64,000 nt of DNA, from positions 1,240,001 to 1,304,000 of the forward strand of contig NZ_JAVDXW010000001.1 of assembly GCF_031458135.1 (NCBI RefSeq), written 5' to 3'. This DNA is from Haloactinomyces albus. Its GTDB lineage: Bacteria; Actinomycetota; Actinomycetes; Mycobacteriales; Pseudonocardiaceae. The translations under genes were made by a program, and so were the position numbers. The notes beneath the pieces were generated by a model. It ran no database searches. It was not told the DNA's origin and worked only from the letters and a program-made list of their open reading frames with translations. This document shows positions 33,459 to 42,999 of the stretch, one piece after another; position 1 is the stretch's first letter, and the number at the start of each line of letters is the position of its first letter.

Positions 33459-33551
33459 ATCTCCTTCATCGCCGACGCCGCCGTGCCCCGTTAGCGTCGG
33501 ATGCCGGTTGGCGCCGGTCACCCGCTTTGTCGCAGGCGACCGGCTCCGGCG

Positions 33552-33625
33552 TCGGGGTGGCGGGATTTGAACCCACGGCCCCTCGCACCCAAAGCGAGTG
33601 CGCTACCAAGCTGCGCCACACCCCG
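33552..33625 (-). tRNA. tRNA-Pro (anticodon TGG)
   Basis: A full cloverleaf on the minus strand. The acceptor stem CGGGGTG pairs with CACCCCG with discriminator A; the D-arm is GCGC AGCTTGGTA GCGC; the anticodon stem CTCGC/GCGAG encloses TTTGGGT with TGG at positions 34-36; the T-loop is TTCAAAT. CCA is not encoded. Confidence 0.95.
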
Positions 33626-33835
33626 TCGTGAACCCGTAAGCCCGGGTCCGTTGCGAGCACCCTATCGCGACCGGTTAGGCTTGGTCATACGCGGTCGACA
33701 TGACACCCTGCAGCAGCCATGCAATGGCTGCTGTGGTAGCTTCTCCGCGGCCACGTTCTCCGTGGGAGCGTTTCCGCACGGTGGTGTTCCGGCGGGGATG
33801 ATCCATGCGGTATGGTGTCATGCGCGACGCCGCAC

Positions 33836-33906
33836 GCGGGTGTAGCTCAATGGCAGAGCCCCAGCCTTCCAAGCTGGTCATGCGGGTTCGATTCCCGTCA
33901 CCCGCT
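33836..33906 (+). tRNA. tRNA-Gly (anticodon TCC)
   Basis: A full cloverleaf: acceptor GCGGGTG with CACCCGC and discriminator T; anticodon stem CCAGC/GCTGG around CTTCCAA with TCC at positions 34-36; T-loop TTCGATT. CCA is not encoded. A strong terminator follows at 33931. Confidence 0.95.
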
Positions 33907-33930
33907 CCGAGGCGAGCATGAACTCGCCAG

Positions 33931-33960
33931 AAAACGGCCGCCCGGGCGGGCGGCCGTTTT
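33931..33960 (+). terminator. Rho-independent terminator after tRNA-Gly
   Basis: AAAACGGCCGCCC pairs with GGGCGGCCGTTTT, a nearly unbroken GC stem ending in TTTT, 25 bases after the tRNA 3' end. Confidence 0.88.
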
Positions 33961-34148
33961 CGTGTGTGCCCGGTCTTCCTGTGTGACCAGTGCCATGCTC
34001 CGGTCGCCGGAAATCGCTTGGCTCGCGCCCGCGAACGGGCGCATGCTGGGGAGTCTTGTGCGTCCACCGGAAAAGTCCCGGCGCGCCTTTCGGACTCGAC
34101 GCACCCGCCACGGCAGGCCCCACCCGAGAGCGGACGGAGAGTTTCGGT

Positions 34149-35627
34149 TTGCGACGACTCGAAGGCATGCTGCCGGAATACAAGTGGCTGGTCGGCATCA
34201 CCTTCGTGCTCGGTCTCATCATGCAGATCCTGGACATGACCATTCTCAACGTCGCGCTGGCGCGTCTGGGCGACGAGTTCGGCATCGAAGCGGGCACCCT
34301 GCAGTGGGTCCTGACCGGATACATGATCAGCCTCGCGGTGTTCATCCCCTCGTCCGGCTGGATCGCCGACCGGTTCGGCAGCAAACGAACCTTCCAGTTC
34401 GCCGTGATCATTTTCACACTCGCCTCGGTCCTGTGTGGAATGGCACAGAGCATCGGGATGCTCATCGCCGCACGCATACTGCAGGGCGTCGGGGGCGGCA
34501 TGCTCGTCCCCGTCGGTCAGGCCATGCTCTTCCGCGCGTTCCCTGCACACGAGCGCGCGAAAGCCTCGGCCATCCTGGCGATTCCGATCACCGTCGCCCC
34601 CATGCTCGGTCCGTTCATCGGCGGCGTGCTGGTGCAGTACGCGAGCTGGCGCTGGATCTTCTTCATCAATGTGCCGGTCGGTGCCCTGGCCCTGCTGTTC
34701 ACGTTCCTGTTCCTCCGGGAGGAGTACCGCGATCACCCCGGCAGGTTCGACCTGCCGGGATTCCTGCTCGCCGGTTCCGGGCTGGCCACCCTGCTGTTCG
34801 GGCTCGACGAGGCCTCCCGTCTGGGATGGTCGGCGCCGCAGGTCTGGTTGATTCTGGGCACTGCCGTACTGCTCGTCGGCGGACTCACCTGGCGGGAACT
34901 CAGCATCGCCGAACCGATGCTGAACCTGCGCCTGCTCGGCAGCCGGTTGTTCGGTCTCGGCAACGGTCTCCTGCTGTGCCAGACCGTGGCGATGTTCAGC
35001 ATGCTGTTCCTGCTGCCGCTGTACCTGCAGAATCTGCGCGGCATCACGCCCATGCTCACCGGTGCGGTACTGATGCCGCAGGCACTGACCATGCTGCTGG
35101 TGACCCAGGTCGTCTCCCGGGTGTACGGGCGGATCGGCCCGAAGCGACCGATCGCCGTCGGCTTCCTGCTGCTGAGCAGCATCGGCCTCGCCATGCAACT
35201 GCTCACCCCGAGCATGTCGTTGTGGTTCATCGTCGCCGTCCTGGTCGTGCAGGGCGTGGCCATGGGGTTGTTGATGACTCCGCTGCAGACCGCCACGTTC
35301 GCCCGCACCTCACCGGCATCGATGGGGCACGCGACCTCGATGTTCAACGTCAGCAGGCAGGTGGCCACCGCGCTCGGCACGGCGGTCGTCGCCAGTGTGC
35401 TGGTCATGCTCACCAATGCCGGGCTGGCAAGCGCGGACCCGGCCGTTCCCGCCCAGCTCGTCCAGGCCCGGATGCAGGCGTTCCGAGGTGCCTTCCTGGT
35501 CAGCACGGTGTTCGGTGTGCTGGGGCTGCTGCTGACCGCGTGGGTGCGCGACTCCGATGCGGCCGCGACCCTCGATCGCAACCACCCTCATCGGGCCGCC
35601 GACACGCTCGACGAGACTCGTTCATGA
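34149..35627 (+). CDS. DHA2-family drug efflux transporter (MFS)
   Basis: About 492 residues with 14 predicted membrane helices. MFS motif A is GWIADRFGSKRTFQ after helix 2, and ARILQGVGGGMLVPVGQAML and PMLGPFIGGVLVQYASWRWI are the drug:proton antiporter motifs of the DHA2/EmrB group. I chose the TTG at 34149 because GGAGAG stands seven bases before it; ATG 34167 (MLPEYKWLVG) is the other choice. No regulator gene is adjacent, and the drug range cannot be told. Confidence 0.9.
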   Translation: MRRLEGMLPEYKWLVGITFVLGLIMQILDMTILNVALARLGDEFGIEAGTLQWVLTGYMISLAVFIPSSGWIADRFGSKRTFQFAVIIFTLASVLCGMAQSIGMLIAARILQGVGGGMLVPVGQAMLFRAFPAHERAKASAILAIPITVAPMLGPFIGGVLVQYASWRWIFFINVPVGALALLFTFLFLREEYRDHPGRFDLPGFLLAGSGLATLLFGLDEASRLGWSAPQVWLILGTAVLLVGGLTWRELSIAEPMLNLRLLGSRLFGLGNGLLLCQTVAMFSMLFLLPLYLQNLRGITPMLTGAVLMPQALTMLLVTQVVSRVYGRIGPKRPIAVGFLLLSSIGLAMQLLTPSMSLWFIVAVLVVQGVAMGLLMTPLQTATFARTSPASMGHATSMFNVSRQVATALGTAVVASVLVMLTNAGLASADPAVPAQLVQARMQAFRGAFLVSTVFGVLGLLLTAWVRDSDAAATLDRNHPHRAADTLDETRS

Positions 35628-35816
35628 CCGAGCGGGCCGACGAGCGCAGGTGACGATGGCCACGCGCGAAAGCTCGGTCCGGCCCGCATCCGGAGCATGG
35701 GACATCGTGGCAGGAGGCCATGGCAGGGGGCCGTGGCAGGAGTCGAGATCCACAGGCACTATTTCCACGAGCCCGCTGCCGGAGACGGGCACGATGCGAA
35801 GGGCGCTATTCGAAGA

Positions 35817-36452
35817 ATGACCGAGATGCCGCACGCCGACCAGGTCCGCAACCATGCACGCTGGCGTCCGGGGTGGGCCCCGGGGCGCACCAGTTACGCC
35901 TGGCTACTCCCGCTCGGTGATCAGCCCGGGCTCCGGGAGCTGGCCAACCAGTACCAGTACGCGCTGCGGGACCTGCCCGGCTTCGACCCCGTGCCGCTGG
36001 AATGGATGCACATCCTCCTGCAGGACGTCGGATTCACCGACGAGGTGCCTGCAGGCAGCACCGAAGCTCTGCTCGATGCCGCGCGCACCCGGCTGGCCTC
36101 CGTCGCCCCGCCGGCACTGACGTTTCACGACGGGGTCGTGCTCCCCGAGTCGCTGGCGCTGCCCGCCGAACCGCAGTCCGCGCTGTCCGAGCTGCGCTCG
36201 GCCCTGCGCGCGGCCAGTGCCGAGGTGATCACCGAATCGGCGCTGCCCGGGGAGCCCGAGGAAACCGACCAGCACGTCAGTCTCGCCCACCCCACGGCGG
36301 ACGGCCCGGCCGCCTTCGCCGCGGCCACGCTCGCAGCCACCATCGTCGAACCTGCCACGGTTCGGGTTCCGTCCGTATCACTGGTCACACTCACTCGCGA
36401 TCACGCCTCCAGTGAATGGGAGACACTCGACCGGGTGAGCTTCGGCGGCTGA
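35817..36452 (+). CDS. 2H phosphoesterase (2'-5' RNA ligase-like)
   Basis: 211 residues of the 2H phosphoesterase fold. The second active motif is clear (DQHVSLAHPTADG, His-x-Ser). The first is degenerate: LEWMHILLQDVGF has H65 but Leu in place of the usual Thr or Ser two residues on. The two halves of the fold flank the motifs as usual. The family cuts or joins 2'-5' or cyclic phosphate bonds; the substrate here is unknown and activity could be reduced. Confidence 0.78.
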   Translation: MTEMPHADQVRNHARWRPGWAPGRTSYAWLLPLGDQPGLRELANQYQYALRDLPGFDPVPLEWMHILLQDVGFTDEVPAGSTEALLDAARTRLASVAPPALTFHDGVVLPESLALPAEPQSALSELRSALRAASAEVITESALPGEPEETDQHVSLAHPTADGPAAFAAATLAATIVEPATVRVPSVSLVTLTRDHASSEWETLDRVSFGG

Positions 36453-36499
36453 GGCGGCAAATCGTCGCGTCCGTCCCGGCTCGGCGGTAGGAACGGGGC

Positions 36500-37723
36500 A
36501 TGGCCGACCCGACGTTGACCGTGCACTCCCTCAGCCACGAGGACTTCGAGCGCTACTACAACGTGTTCGCCGCATCGTTCATGGAGGACCGGCGCGAACA
36601 TTTCCGCGAACAGGTCCGGGACGTGTTCGACCCCGATCGCGCGCACGGTGTCTTCGACGGTGACGAGCTCATCGGCGTGGCCTGCATGCTCTCCCCGGAG
36701 ATCACGCTGCCGGGGCGGATCCGGCATCCGCTGGCGGCGGTCACGACGGTCGGAGTGCAACCGGGACATCGTCGACGCGGGGTGCTGAAGATCCTCATGC
36801 GCGCGCAACTGGACGGACTGTACGAGTCGGGTTCCGAACCGGTGGCGGCGTTGTACGCCTCCGAGGGCGGCCTCTACGGCCGTTACGGGTACGGGGTCGG
36901 CTCCCACGAAATGCGGCTCTCCCTCCCCCACGGAGCCCCGTTCCTCCGAACGGTGGAGATCGATCAGCGCCCGGTTCGGGAGGTCGAACGCAAGCGGGGC
37001 TTGGAGTTCATGCAGGAGCTCTACCCATCGGTGGCGGGGCAGCGCATCGGATGGCTCTCCCGTGACGACGGCGCATGGCACATTCGGGTCGCCAATGACC
37101 AGGCGAATCGGGACGACAAGGGCGCGCTCCGCTATGCGCTCCATCCCGACGGTTACGCGCTGTACCGGCCGAAGACCAGGTGGAACGAGCGCGGACCCGC
37201 CTACGAACTCCACGTGCAGGAAGTTGCGGGGACCACCCCGCAGGCCTACGCGGCGCTCTGGCGCTACCTGCTCGACCTCTCCCTGGTCAGCGAGGTGACC
37301 TGGGACAAAGCGGCAGTGGACGAGCCGGTCACGAACCTGCTCGCCAACCCCCGGCTGGCGCGGCGGCGGATGAAGGACGGGCTGTGGGTACGACTGGTGG
37401 ACGTGGACCGGGCGCTGCGGGCACGCCGCTACTCGGCGCCGCTGGACACGGTCCTCGAGATCACCGACGACTTCTGCCCCTGGAACGCCGGGCGCAGGCG
37501 CCTGCGTATCGGCCTCGACGGTGTCGCCGAGGTCTCCCCGACGGAGGACTCCGCCGAACTCGCACTGGACGTGAGCGACCTCGCCGCCGCATACCTGGGA
37601 GACACCACCCTCGCGGCGTTGGCTCGTGCCGGCCGGATCACCGAACTCGGCGCGGGTTCGCTGCTGCCCGCTTCGCGCGCCTTCACCACCGAGCACGCAC
37701 CGCACTGTCCGGAAGGTTTCTGA
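36500..37723 (+). CDS. Eis-family GNAT acetyltransferase
   Basis: 407 residues. An N-terminal GNAT domain has the acetyl-CoA loop VGVQPGHRRRGVLKILMRAQ (about 84-103). A second GNAT-like domain and a C-terminal SCP2-like domain follow, ending in HCPEGF, the terminal Phe carboxylate that acts as base in Eis proteins. In mycobacteria Eis acetylates aminoglycosides at several positions; whether this copy does so is not shown. Start ATG. Confidence 0.9.
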   Translation: MADPTLTVHSLSHEDFERYYNVFAASFMEDRREHFREQVRDVFDPDRAHGVFDGDELIGVACMLSPEITLPGRIRHPLAAVTTVGVQPGHRRRGVLKILMRAQLDGLYESGSEPVAALYASEGGLYGRYGYGVGSHEMRLSLPHGAPFLRTVEIDQRPVREVERKRGLEFMQELYPSVAGQRIGWLSRDDGAWHIRVANDQANRDDKGALRYALHPDGYALYRPKTRWNERGPAYELHVQEVAGTTPQAYAALWRYLLDLSLVSEVTWDKAAVDEPVTNLLANPRLARRRMKDGLWVRLVDVDRALRARRYSAPLDTVLEITDDFCPWNAGRRRLRIGLDGVAEVSPTEDSAELALDVSDLAAAYLGDTTLAALARAGRITELGAGSLLPASRAFTTEHAPHCPEGF

Positions 37724-37813
37724 AGGTATTCGTCCCACGAAAGAGTACTGTCGGAGACGTCGGAGTTGTGGTCGCGGCAGCATCGCCGCACCAGCGGTAG
37801 CGCGGGAGGAACC

Positions 37814-38587
37814 ATGGGTACCGCAGTCGCTCTCATCGTGATCCTCGTCCTCCTCATCGGTGGCGCCGTGTGGTGGTACCAGTACCGCGCCGCGGCCAAA
37901 CAGCGTGATCTCGACGACGCCAAGGCCGAGGCACGCCGCTGGGTGGAGCGCCTCGGCGGTCAGGTCCTGAACCTCATCGGCACCAACGAGGCCGCCAAGC
38001 AAGCCCTCGCCGATGCCTCGGAGCGGCACAACGCCGCAGGCTCGCAGATGGAGCAGGCCGATACCCCCGAGAAGTGCCGCCTGACCACGCAGACCGCGCT
38101 GGAAGGCCTGTACTACGTCCGAGCCGCGCGCGTCGCGATGGACATGGACCCCGGCCCGGAACTGCCCGATCTGGTGGGCCAGCGCGGTGCGGGCGCGGTC
38201 ACCGAATACCGCGAGGTCGACGTGGAGGGACAGCACCAGGTCGCCTCGCCGCACCCCACCGAGCAGACCCCGCACTACTATCCCGGCGGCAGAGTCGCCG
38301 GGCGGCCGGTACCCCGGGGCTGGTACAGCGAGCCGTGGTGGAAGCCCGCACTCGTGGCGGGTGCGTGGGGCTTCGGCTCGTTCATGCTGATGGGCGCCCT
38401 GTTCGGCGGCATGGCCGGGGTGCCCGCCGCGGCCGCGTCCCCCGAGGAGTTCCCCGAGGGCGACGCCGGTGACATGGGCGACGGCGGCGACATGGGCGGT
38501 GACGGCGGCGACATGGGAGACATGGGCGGCGGCGACATGGGCGGTGGTGGTTTCGACCTGGGCGGCTTCGACATCGGCGGCTTCTGA
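37814..38587 (+). CDS. DUF1542-type membrane-anchored protein with Gly/Asp/Met-rich tail
   Basis: 257 residues. A membrane segment (TAVALIVILVLLIGGAVWWY) starts it; GGAGGA stands before the ATG. A helical DUF1542-like domain follows (AKAEARRWVERLGGQVLNLI, ALADASERHNAAGSQMEQAD, TALEGLYYVRAARVAMDMDP). A second hydrophobic stretch (WKPALVAGAWGFGSFMLMGA) precedes a tail of repeated GDMGGD/GGGDMGG units ending GFDIGGF. A common actinobacterial protein of unknown role; the tail is likely flexible. Confidence 0.8.
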   Translation: MGTAVALIVILVLLIGGAVWWYQYRAAAKQRDLDDAKAEARRWVERLGGQVLNLIGTNEAAKQALADASERHNAAGSQMEQADTPEKCRLTTQTALEGLYYVRAARVAMDMDPGPELPDLVGQRGAGAVTEYREVDVEGQHQVASPHPTEQTPHYYPGGRVAGRPVPRGWYSEPWWKPALVAGAWGFGSFMLMGALFGGMAGVPAAAASPEEFPEGDAGDMGDGGDMGGDGGDMGDMGGGDMGGGGFDLGGFDIGGF

Positions 38588-38610
38588 CCCCTCGGTGCCG
38601 GTGAGATTTT

Positions 38611-38666
38611 TGCAGTTTCGCGCGAAACTGCATTTTTATAAACGTGCGGTTTCGCGCGAAACTGCA
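38611..38666. terminator. Two tandem palindromes between convergent genes
   Basis: GCAGTTTCGCGCGAAACTGC (about 38612-38631) and a near-copy beginning GCGGTTTCG (38646-38665), both flanked by T-rich or A-rich runs (ATTTTTAT). They lie between the stops of the DUF1542-type gene and the minus-strand glycosylase, and would fold as terminators in either direction. Confidence 0.8.
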
Positions 38667-38669
38667 CAG

Positions 38670-39476
38670 CTACTGCTGGCAGGAGGGGCACCAGTAGAGG
38701 TTGCGTCCGCTCAGGTCGGCCGTCAGCACGGGAGTGGCGCACACCAGACACGGCTGCCCGGCACGACGGTAGACGTAGACTTCACCGCCGTGCCGGTCCT
38801 GCCGGGGCGCCCGTCCCATCACCTCCGGCTCGTGTTCCGGCCGCACCGTGTCGATACGCCCGCTGCGCACTCCTCCGGCCATCAACTCGACGAGATCGCT
38901 CCAGACGAGCTGCCAGCGTTCCCGCCCCAACTCACGTCCGGGCGTGTGCGGTGGGATGCCGTGCCGGAACAGCACCTCGGCCCGGTACACATTGCCGACC
39001 CCCGCGAGCACCTTCTGGTCCATCAGCAGTGCGGCGATACTCGTCCGTGAACGCGCAAGGCGCTCCCAGGCCCGTTCGGGGTCGGCATCTTCCCGCAGCG
39101 GATCGGGCCCCAGGCGCGAACGCAGCGCCGCGACCTCAGCACCGGTGAGCAACTGGCAGGCGATCGGTCCGCGCAGGTCCGTCCCGTACGTCGAACCGAC
39201 GAGTCGCATCCGCACCTTGCCGCGTGGCTCCTCCATCGGCACCGGGGCCTCGGTGAACTTCCCGTACAGCCCGAGATGGACATGCACGACACGGTCGGGG
39301 CCGAAACTGTGCAGCAGATGCTTGCCGTGGGCTTCGACCCGTTCGAGAACGGAGCCGTCCACCAGCGACGCGTCAGCGGCGAAGCGCCCCTGCGGGCTGC
39401 GCACCCGGACTTCGGTGCCCGCATATCTCCGGTGATGCAGCCGGGCGAGCCGGTGCAGGGTGTGTCCCTCGGGCAT
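38670..39476 (-). CDS. nei: Fpg/Nei-family DNA glycosylase (endonuclease VIII-like)
   Basis: 268 residues; base-excision repair of oxidised pyrimidines, with lyase activity. The N-terminal MPEGHTLHRLAR provides the catalytic Pro2 and Glu3; HGKHLLHSF carries the conserved Lys; QKVLAGVGNVYRAEVLF is the helix-two-turn-helix; and the C-terminal zinc finger is C-x2-C ... C-x2-C (CLVCATP, YWCPSC). PEGH at the start favours Nei over Fpg. A nei gene holds this position beside rpiB in mycobacteria. Confidence 0.93.
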   Translation of the reverse strand: MPEGHTLHRLARLHHRRYAGTEVRVRSPQGRFAADASLVDGSVLERVEAHGKHLLHSFGPDRVVHVHLGLYGKFTEAPVPMEEPRGKVRMRLVGSTYGTDLRGPIACQLLTGAEVAALRSRLGPDPLREDADPERAWERLARSRTSIAALLMDQKVLAGVGNVYRAEVLFRHGIPPHTPGRELGRERWQLVWSDLVELMAGGVRSGRIDTVRPEHEPEVMGRAPRQDRHGGEVYVYRRAGQPCLVCATPVLTADLSGRNLYWCPSCQQ

Positions 39477-39528
39477 ACCTCACAACTCTGTTTCGTATCC
39501 GCGTGCGTAATCGAGCGCCGGAGCGTGG

Positions 39529-39882
39529 CTACACCAGAATCCACACGAGGACGGAAGCCACGGCATAGCCCAGCAGACACCACAGGCACGCCGACACACC
39601 GCGACGGGCGGCCATCCGAGGAGCCGTCTCGTGGCGATGCAGCACCCCCAGCACGATGCCCGCGATCATCGAGGCACACAGCGCGAGGAAGCCACCGGCC
39701 ATCAGCAGGATCCCGACACCGAGGGCGCAGTCCGGCGCGCCGCACAGGGCGCCGTAGCCACCGGCCAGGGCGGGGACGAGCTCGGTCTGCCCGAAGAAAA
39801 GCACGGCAACTCCGAGCAGCGTGCCGCCGAAGGCCAGCAGTGGCGTCAGCAGCCAGGCGGTCGGGGCTCGTGACTCGGACAT
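39529..39882 (-). CDS. Small multi-pass membrane protein
   Basis: 117 residues with about four membrane segments (WLLTPLLAFGGTLLGVAVLF, LGVGILLMAGGFLALCASMI, and others). No motif recognised. It starts 19 bases downstream of rpiB's stop on the same strand, so it is probably co-transcribed with rpiB. Confidence 0.65.
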   Translation of the reverse strand: MSESRAPTAWLLTPLLAFGGTLLGVAVLFFGQTELVPALAGGYGALCGAPDCALGVGILLMAGGFLALCASMIAGIVLGVLHRHETAPRMAARRGVSACLWCLLGYAVASVLVWILV

Positions 39883-39900
39883 GGGCCTCGGCCTGCGAGT

Positions 39901-40371
39901 TCAGGCATCGGGCAATGCCGGGGGCGTGCCGGTCCTCTCGTAGTCGGCAAGCATGTCGATCCTGCGCTGGTGCCTTCCGCCCTCGAAGCCGGTACCGAGG
40001 AACACATCGACGATCTCCTCGGCCTCTTCGACGGTGTGCATCCGCGCACCGATGCTCACCAGCAGTGCATTGTTGTGCTGCCGGGACAGCTTCGCGGTCT
40101 CCACGTTCCAGGCGAGCGCCGCCCGAGCACCGGGCACCTTGTTCGCTGCGATCTGCTCGCCGTTGCCGGAGCCGCCGATGACCAGGCCGAGACTGCCCTC
40201 GTCCGCGACGACACGCCGAGCGGCCTCGATGCAGAACGGCGGATAGTCGTCCTCGGCGTCGTAGACACTGGGGCCGACGTCGGTGACCTCGTGACCGAGA
40301 TCGGTCAACCGCTTGACGAAGTGGTTCTTGAGTTCGAATCCGGCATGATCGGAGCCTAGGTAGACGCGCAC
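39901..40371 (-). CDS. rpiB: Ribose-5-phosphate isomerase B
   Basis: 156 residues; interconverts ribose 5-phosphate and ribulose 5-phosphate in the pentose phosphate pathway. RpiB marks: YLGSDHAGFELKN at the start, the catalytic Cys in YPPFCIEAARR, the phosphate loop GGSGNGEQIAANK and the HNNALLVSIGAR strand. GTG start (VRVYLGS). Length is normal for the actinobacterial form. Confidence 0.96.
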   Translation of the reverse strand: MRVYLGSDHAGFELKNHFVKRLTDLGHEVTDVGPSVYDAEDDYPPFCIEAARRVVADEGSLGLVIGGSGNGEQIAANKVPGARAALAWNVETAKLSRQHNNALLVSIGARMHTVEEAEEIVDVFLGTGFEGGRHQRRIDMLADYERTGTPPALPDA

Positions 40372-40429
40372 ACGAGTAGTCTGTCAAACGGCCCACGCGG
40401 GACGCACACCCTGGTTAGGCTCGACCGTG

Positions 40430-40570
40430 ATGACTTCCGACTGTGCGTCCGGCCGAGAGCTCGCGGCATGGGGTTTCGCTCACGATGTCGAGCTGGCTGC
40501 CGACGTCGACAGCAGCTCGGTGGCTCCCCCGCTCCACGGGGACACTTTCGAACCGGAACCCCGGAGGTGA
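40430..40570 (+). CDS. Small ORF upstream of the metallo-hydrolase
   Basis: 46 residues (MTSDCASGRELAAWGFAHDV and onward), also readable from the GTG one codon before. It ends five bases before the next ATG, and the next gene's ribosome site (CGGAGG) lies inside its last codons, which could couple translation. No family recognised; may be a leader or chance frame. Confidence 0.3.
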   Translation: MTSDCASGRELAAWGFAHDVELAADVDSSSVAPPLHGDTFEPEPRR

Positions 40571-40575
40571 CGGGG

Positions 40576-41373
40576 ATGGGGCACTGGATCGAGCTCGCCG
40601 ACGGTGTGCTGGTGCGGCGGTATGCGGAGCTGGATCTCTCGGTCGGTCTCGTCGTCGGTAGTGAGCAAGCCCTCGTGATCGACACGCGCGGTGACACCGT
40701 GCAGGGTGCGGAGCTCGCCGAGGCCGCCCGGCGAGTGACCTCGCTGCCGTGGCAGGTGGCGATCACGCATGCCCACTTCGATCACTGCTTCGGCACGGCG
40801 GCGTTCCTGCCCGCGCCCGTCTGGGCACACGAGCGGTACGCGGCACATCTGCGACGAACCACCGAGAGCCAACGTGCCGAGTGGGTCACGCACTACCTCG
40901 CGGAGGGTCGGCGCGAAACCGCCGAGGCTCTCGGAGCGAGTGAGCCCGTCGTTGCCGATCGGGAAGTGCGTGACGAGGTCGAACTCGACCTGGGTGGCCG
41001 GCTCGTGCGGTTGAGGCATCCGGGTCGCGGGCACACCGACCACGACCTGGTGGTGCACGTACCGGATGCGGCGGTGGTCTTCGCCGGTGACCTGATCGAG
41101 CAAGGTGCGCCGCCCGCCTTCGAGGACTCTCTGCCGCTCGAATGGCCTTCCACCGTGGAGGAGGTGCTGCGGCTGCGACCGCGGACGGTCGTGCCGGGGC
41201 ACGGTGACCCGGTGGGTCGCGACTTCACAGCCCGCCAACGGGACGAGCTCGCCCTGATCGCCGATCTCTGCCGCGCTGTCACCTCCGGATCACGCACCGA
41301 GAGCGAAGCACTGCACCGCTCTCCGTACCCCGCCGAAACCACCCGGGAAGCGCTCGCGCGGGCCGACGGCTGA
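40576..41373 (+). CDS. Metallo-beta-lactamase-fold hydrolase
   Basis: 265 residues. The two-metal site is THAHFDH at 64-70 (H65, H67, D69, H70), then GRGHTDHDL, FAGDLIEQG and PGHGDPVG, giving the remaining ligands. This resembles lactonase, glyoxalase II or Zn-dependent hydrolases of the fold; the substrate is not determined. ATG preceded by CGGAGG at eight bases. Confidence 0.9.
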   Translation: MGHWIELADGVLVRRYAELDLSVGLVVGSEQALVIDTRGDTVQGAELAEAARRVTSLPWQVAITHAHFDHCFGTAAFLPAPVWAHERYAAHLRRTTESQRAEWVTHYLAEGRRETAEALGASEPVVADREVRDEVELDLGGRLVRLRHPGRGHTDHDLVVHVPDAAVVFAGDLIEQGAPPAFEDSLPLEWPSTVEEVLRLRPRTVVPGHGDPVGRDFTARQRDELALIADLCRAVTSGSRTESEALHRSPYPAETTREALARADG

Positions 41374-41436
41374 ACGGAACAGGCCCGGACTGCGAACCGT
41401 GTCGCGATGTCCGCATCATTCTCGGTATCCCGCGTC

Positions 41437-42864
41437 TCAGCGCTGGATGGACTTGACCTCGAGGAATTCCTCCAGACCGAACCGGCCGAACTCGCGTCCG
41501 TTGCCGGACTGCTTGTAGCCGCCGAACGGCGCGGCCGGGTTGAACGCTCCGCCGTTGACCGCGACCTGACCCGTACGCAGCCGCCGGGCGACCGACATCG
41601 CCCGCTCCTCGGAGCCGAAGACCGCACCCGCCAGGCCGTACTCGGAATCATTGGCGATGCGCACCGCCTCCTCCTCGTCGCCGTAGGACATGATCGACAG
41701 CACCGGCCCGAAGATCTCCTCACGTGCGATGGTCATGTCCGGCTTGACACCACCGAACACGGTGGGCCGCACGTAATAGCCGCTGTCCAGCTCCTCGGGG
41801 GCCTCCGGCCCACCGGTGACCACCGTCGCACCTTCGGCGACGCCCTTGCGGATGTAGTCCATGACTCGATCACGCTGTGCACCGTTGACCATCGGCCCGA
41901 CGCGCGTGCTCTCGTCGGTCGGATCGCCGACCGGGTACTTGCCGACCGCGGAGACCGCGAGCTCCAGGGCCTCGTCGTAGCGCGACTCCGGCACCAGCAT
42001 CCGGGTCAGCGCATTGCAGCTCTGGCCACCGTTGGGCAGGCAGCCGGCCACACCGAGCTTCACGGCCTTGGTCAGATCGGCATCGTCGAGCACCACGTTG
42101 GCCGACTTGCCACCCAGCTCCAGGGCCACCCGTTTGATGGTCTCCGAGGCGACGGCCGAGACCCGTCGACCGGCTCGGGTCGATCCCGTGAGCGAGACCA
42201 TGTCGACATCGTGGTGCTCGGCCAGGGCCTCGCCCACCACGGGCCCCGTCCCGTGCACGAGATTGAACACGCCCGTCGGCACCCCGGCTTCGGCGACGAT
42301 TTCGGCGAAGATCGACGCCGTCAGGGGTGCGACCTCGCTCGGCTTGAGCACGACGGTGCATCCTGCGGCCAGGGCAGGCGCCACCTTGGCCACGACCTGG
42401 TGCAGGGGATAGTTCCACGGCGTGATCGCGGCGACCACACCGATCGGCTCGCGCACGATCAGCGAGTTGCCCGTCTCCTCGGTCCACTCGTAACCCGCAT
42501 CGAGCAGATCGGCGATCCCGGCGGAGGTGGCCACCGGAACACTCGCCTGCACCTGCGTGGCGAAAGTGATCGGAGCGCCCATCTCGGCGGTGATCGTGGC
42601 CGCGATCCGCTCCTTGCGCGCGGCGATGCCCTCGGAGATCCGCCGCACGACAGCCGAACGCTCGGCCACCGACGTGGCGGCCCAACCGTCGAACGCCTCC
42701 CGGGCCGCCCCCACCGCAGCATCCACATCGGAGCGTATTCCGGCGGGTACCGAGGCGATCACCTGCTCGGTAGCCGGATTGACGACCTCGATGCGCTCAC
42801 CGGAACCCTCGACGTAGTCGCCGCCGATGACGTGCTCGGTACGAGGGGGAGCCGGAGTCGGCAT
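41437..42864 (-). CDS. Aldehyde dehydrogenase family protein
   Basis: 475 residues; NAD(P)-dependent oxidation of an aldehyde. Catalytic Cys in [15 protein letters not shown], general base Glu in [13 protein letters not shown], Asn in [13 protein letters not shown], cofactor strand [13 protein letters not shown] start with GGAGG four bases upstream. It is downstream of the mycothiol-linked gene but separated by a hairpin, so not clearly in the same operon. Substrate unknown. Confidence 0.93.
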   Translation of the reverse strand: MPTPAPPRTEHVIGGDYVEGSGERIEVVNPATEQVIASVPAGIRSDVDAAVGAAREAFDGWAATSVAERSAVVRRISEGIAARKERIAATITAEMGAPITFATQVQASVPVATSAGIADLLDAGYEWTEETGNSLIVREPIGVVAAITPWNYPLHQVVAKVAPALAAGCTVVLKPSEVAPLTASIFAEIVAEAGVPTGVFNLVHGTGPVVGEALAEHHDVDMVSLTGSTRAGRRVSAVASETIKRVALELGGKSANVVLDDADLTKAVKLGVAGCLPNGGQSCNALTRMLVPESRYDEALELAVSAVGKYPVGDPTDESTRVGPMVNGAQRDRVMDYIRKGVAEGATVVTGGPEAPEELDSGYYVRPTVFGGVKPDMTIAREEIFGPVLSIMSYGDEEEAVRIANDSEYGLAGAVFGSEERAMSVARRLRTGQVAVNGGAFNPAAPFGGYKQSGNGREFGRFGLEEFLEVKSIQR

Positions 42865-42946
42865 GGAGCCTCCAAGGCAGTGGAACGTCCGATCGGCGAA
42901 AGCCTGCCACAGCGTCCCGGGGTCACGCACCGGTTCACCACATCCC

Positions 42947-42989
42947 CGGGTGGGCGGCTTTCCTGAAATTCGTGAAAGTCGCCCACCCG
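42947..42989 (-). terminator. Terminator of the Rv2466c-like gene
   Basis: CGGGTGGGCG (42947-42956) pairs with CGCCCACCCG (42980-42989), extended by an inner CTTTC/GAAAG pairing. It lies 10 bases past the stop of the gene on the minus strand. Confidence 0.8.
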
Positions 42990-42999
42990 AGGACCCGGC

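Noticed and set aside
33552-33906. The tRNA pair as attachment site of an integrated element
   Set aside because: Both tRNAs are complete, and no repeat of their 3' ends or integrase gene appears nearby.
36401-38275. Minus-strand open frame of 624 codons opposite the Eis-like gene
   Set aside because: The plus-strand Eis-like gene has a GNAT loop and the conserved C terminus; the antisense frame is arginine- and histidine-rich noise.
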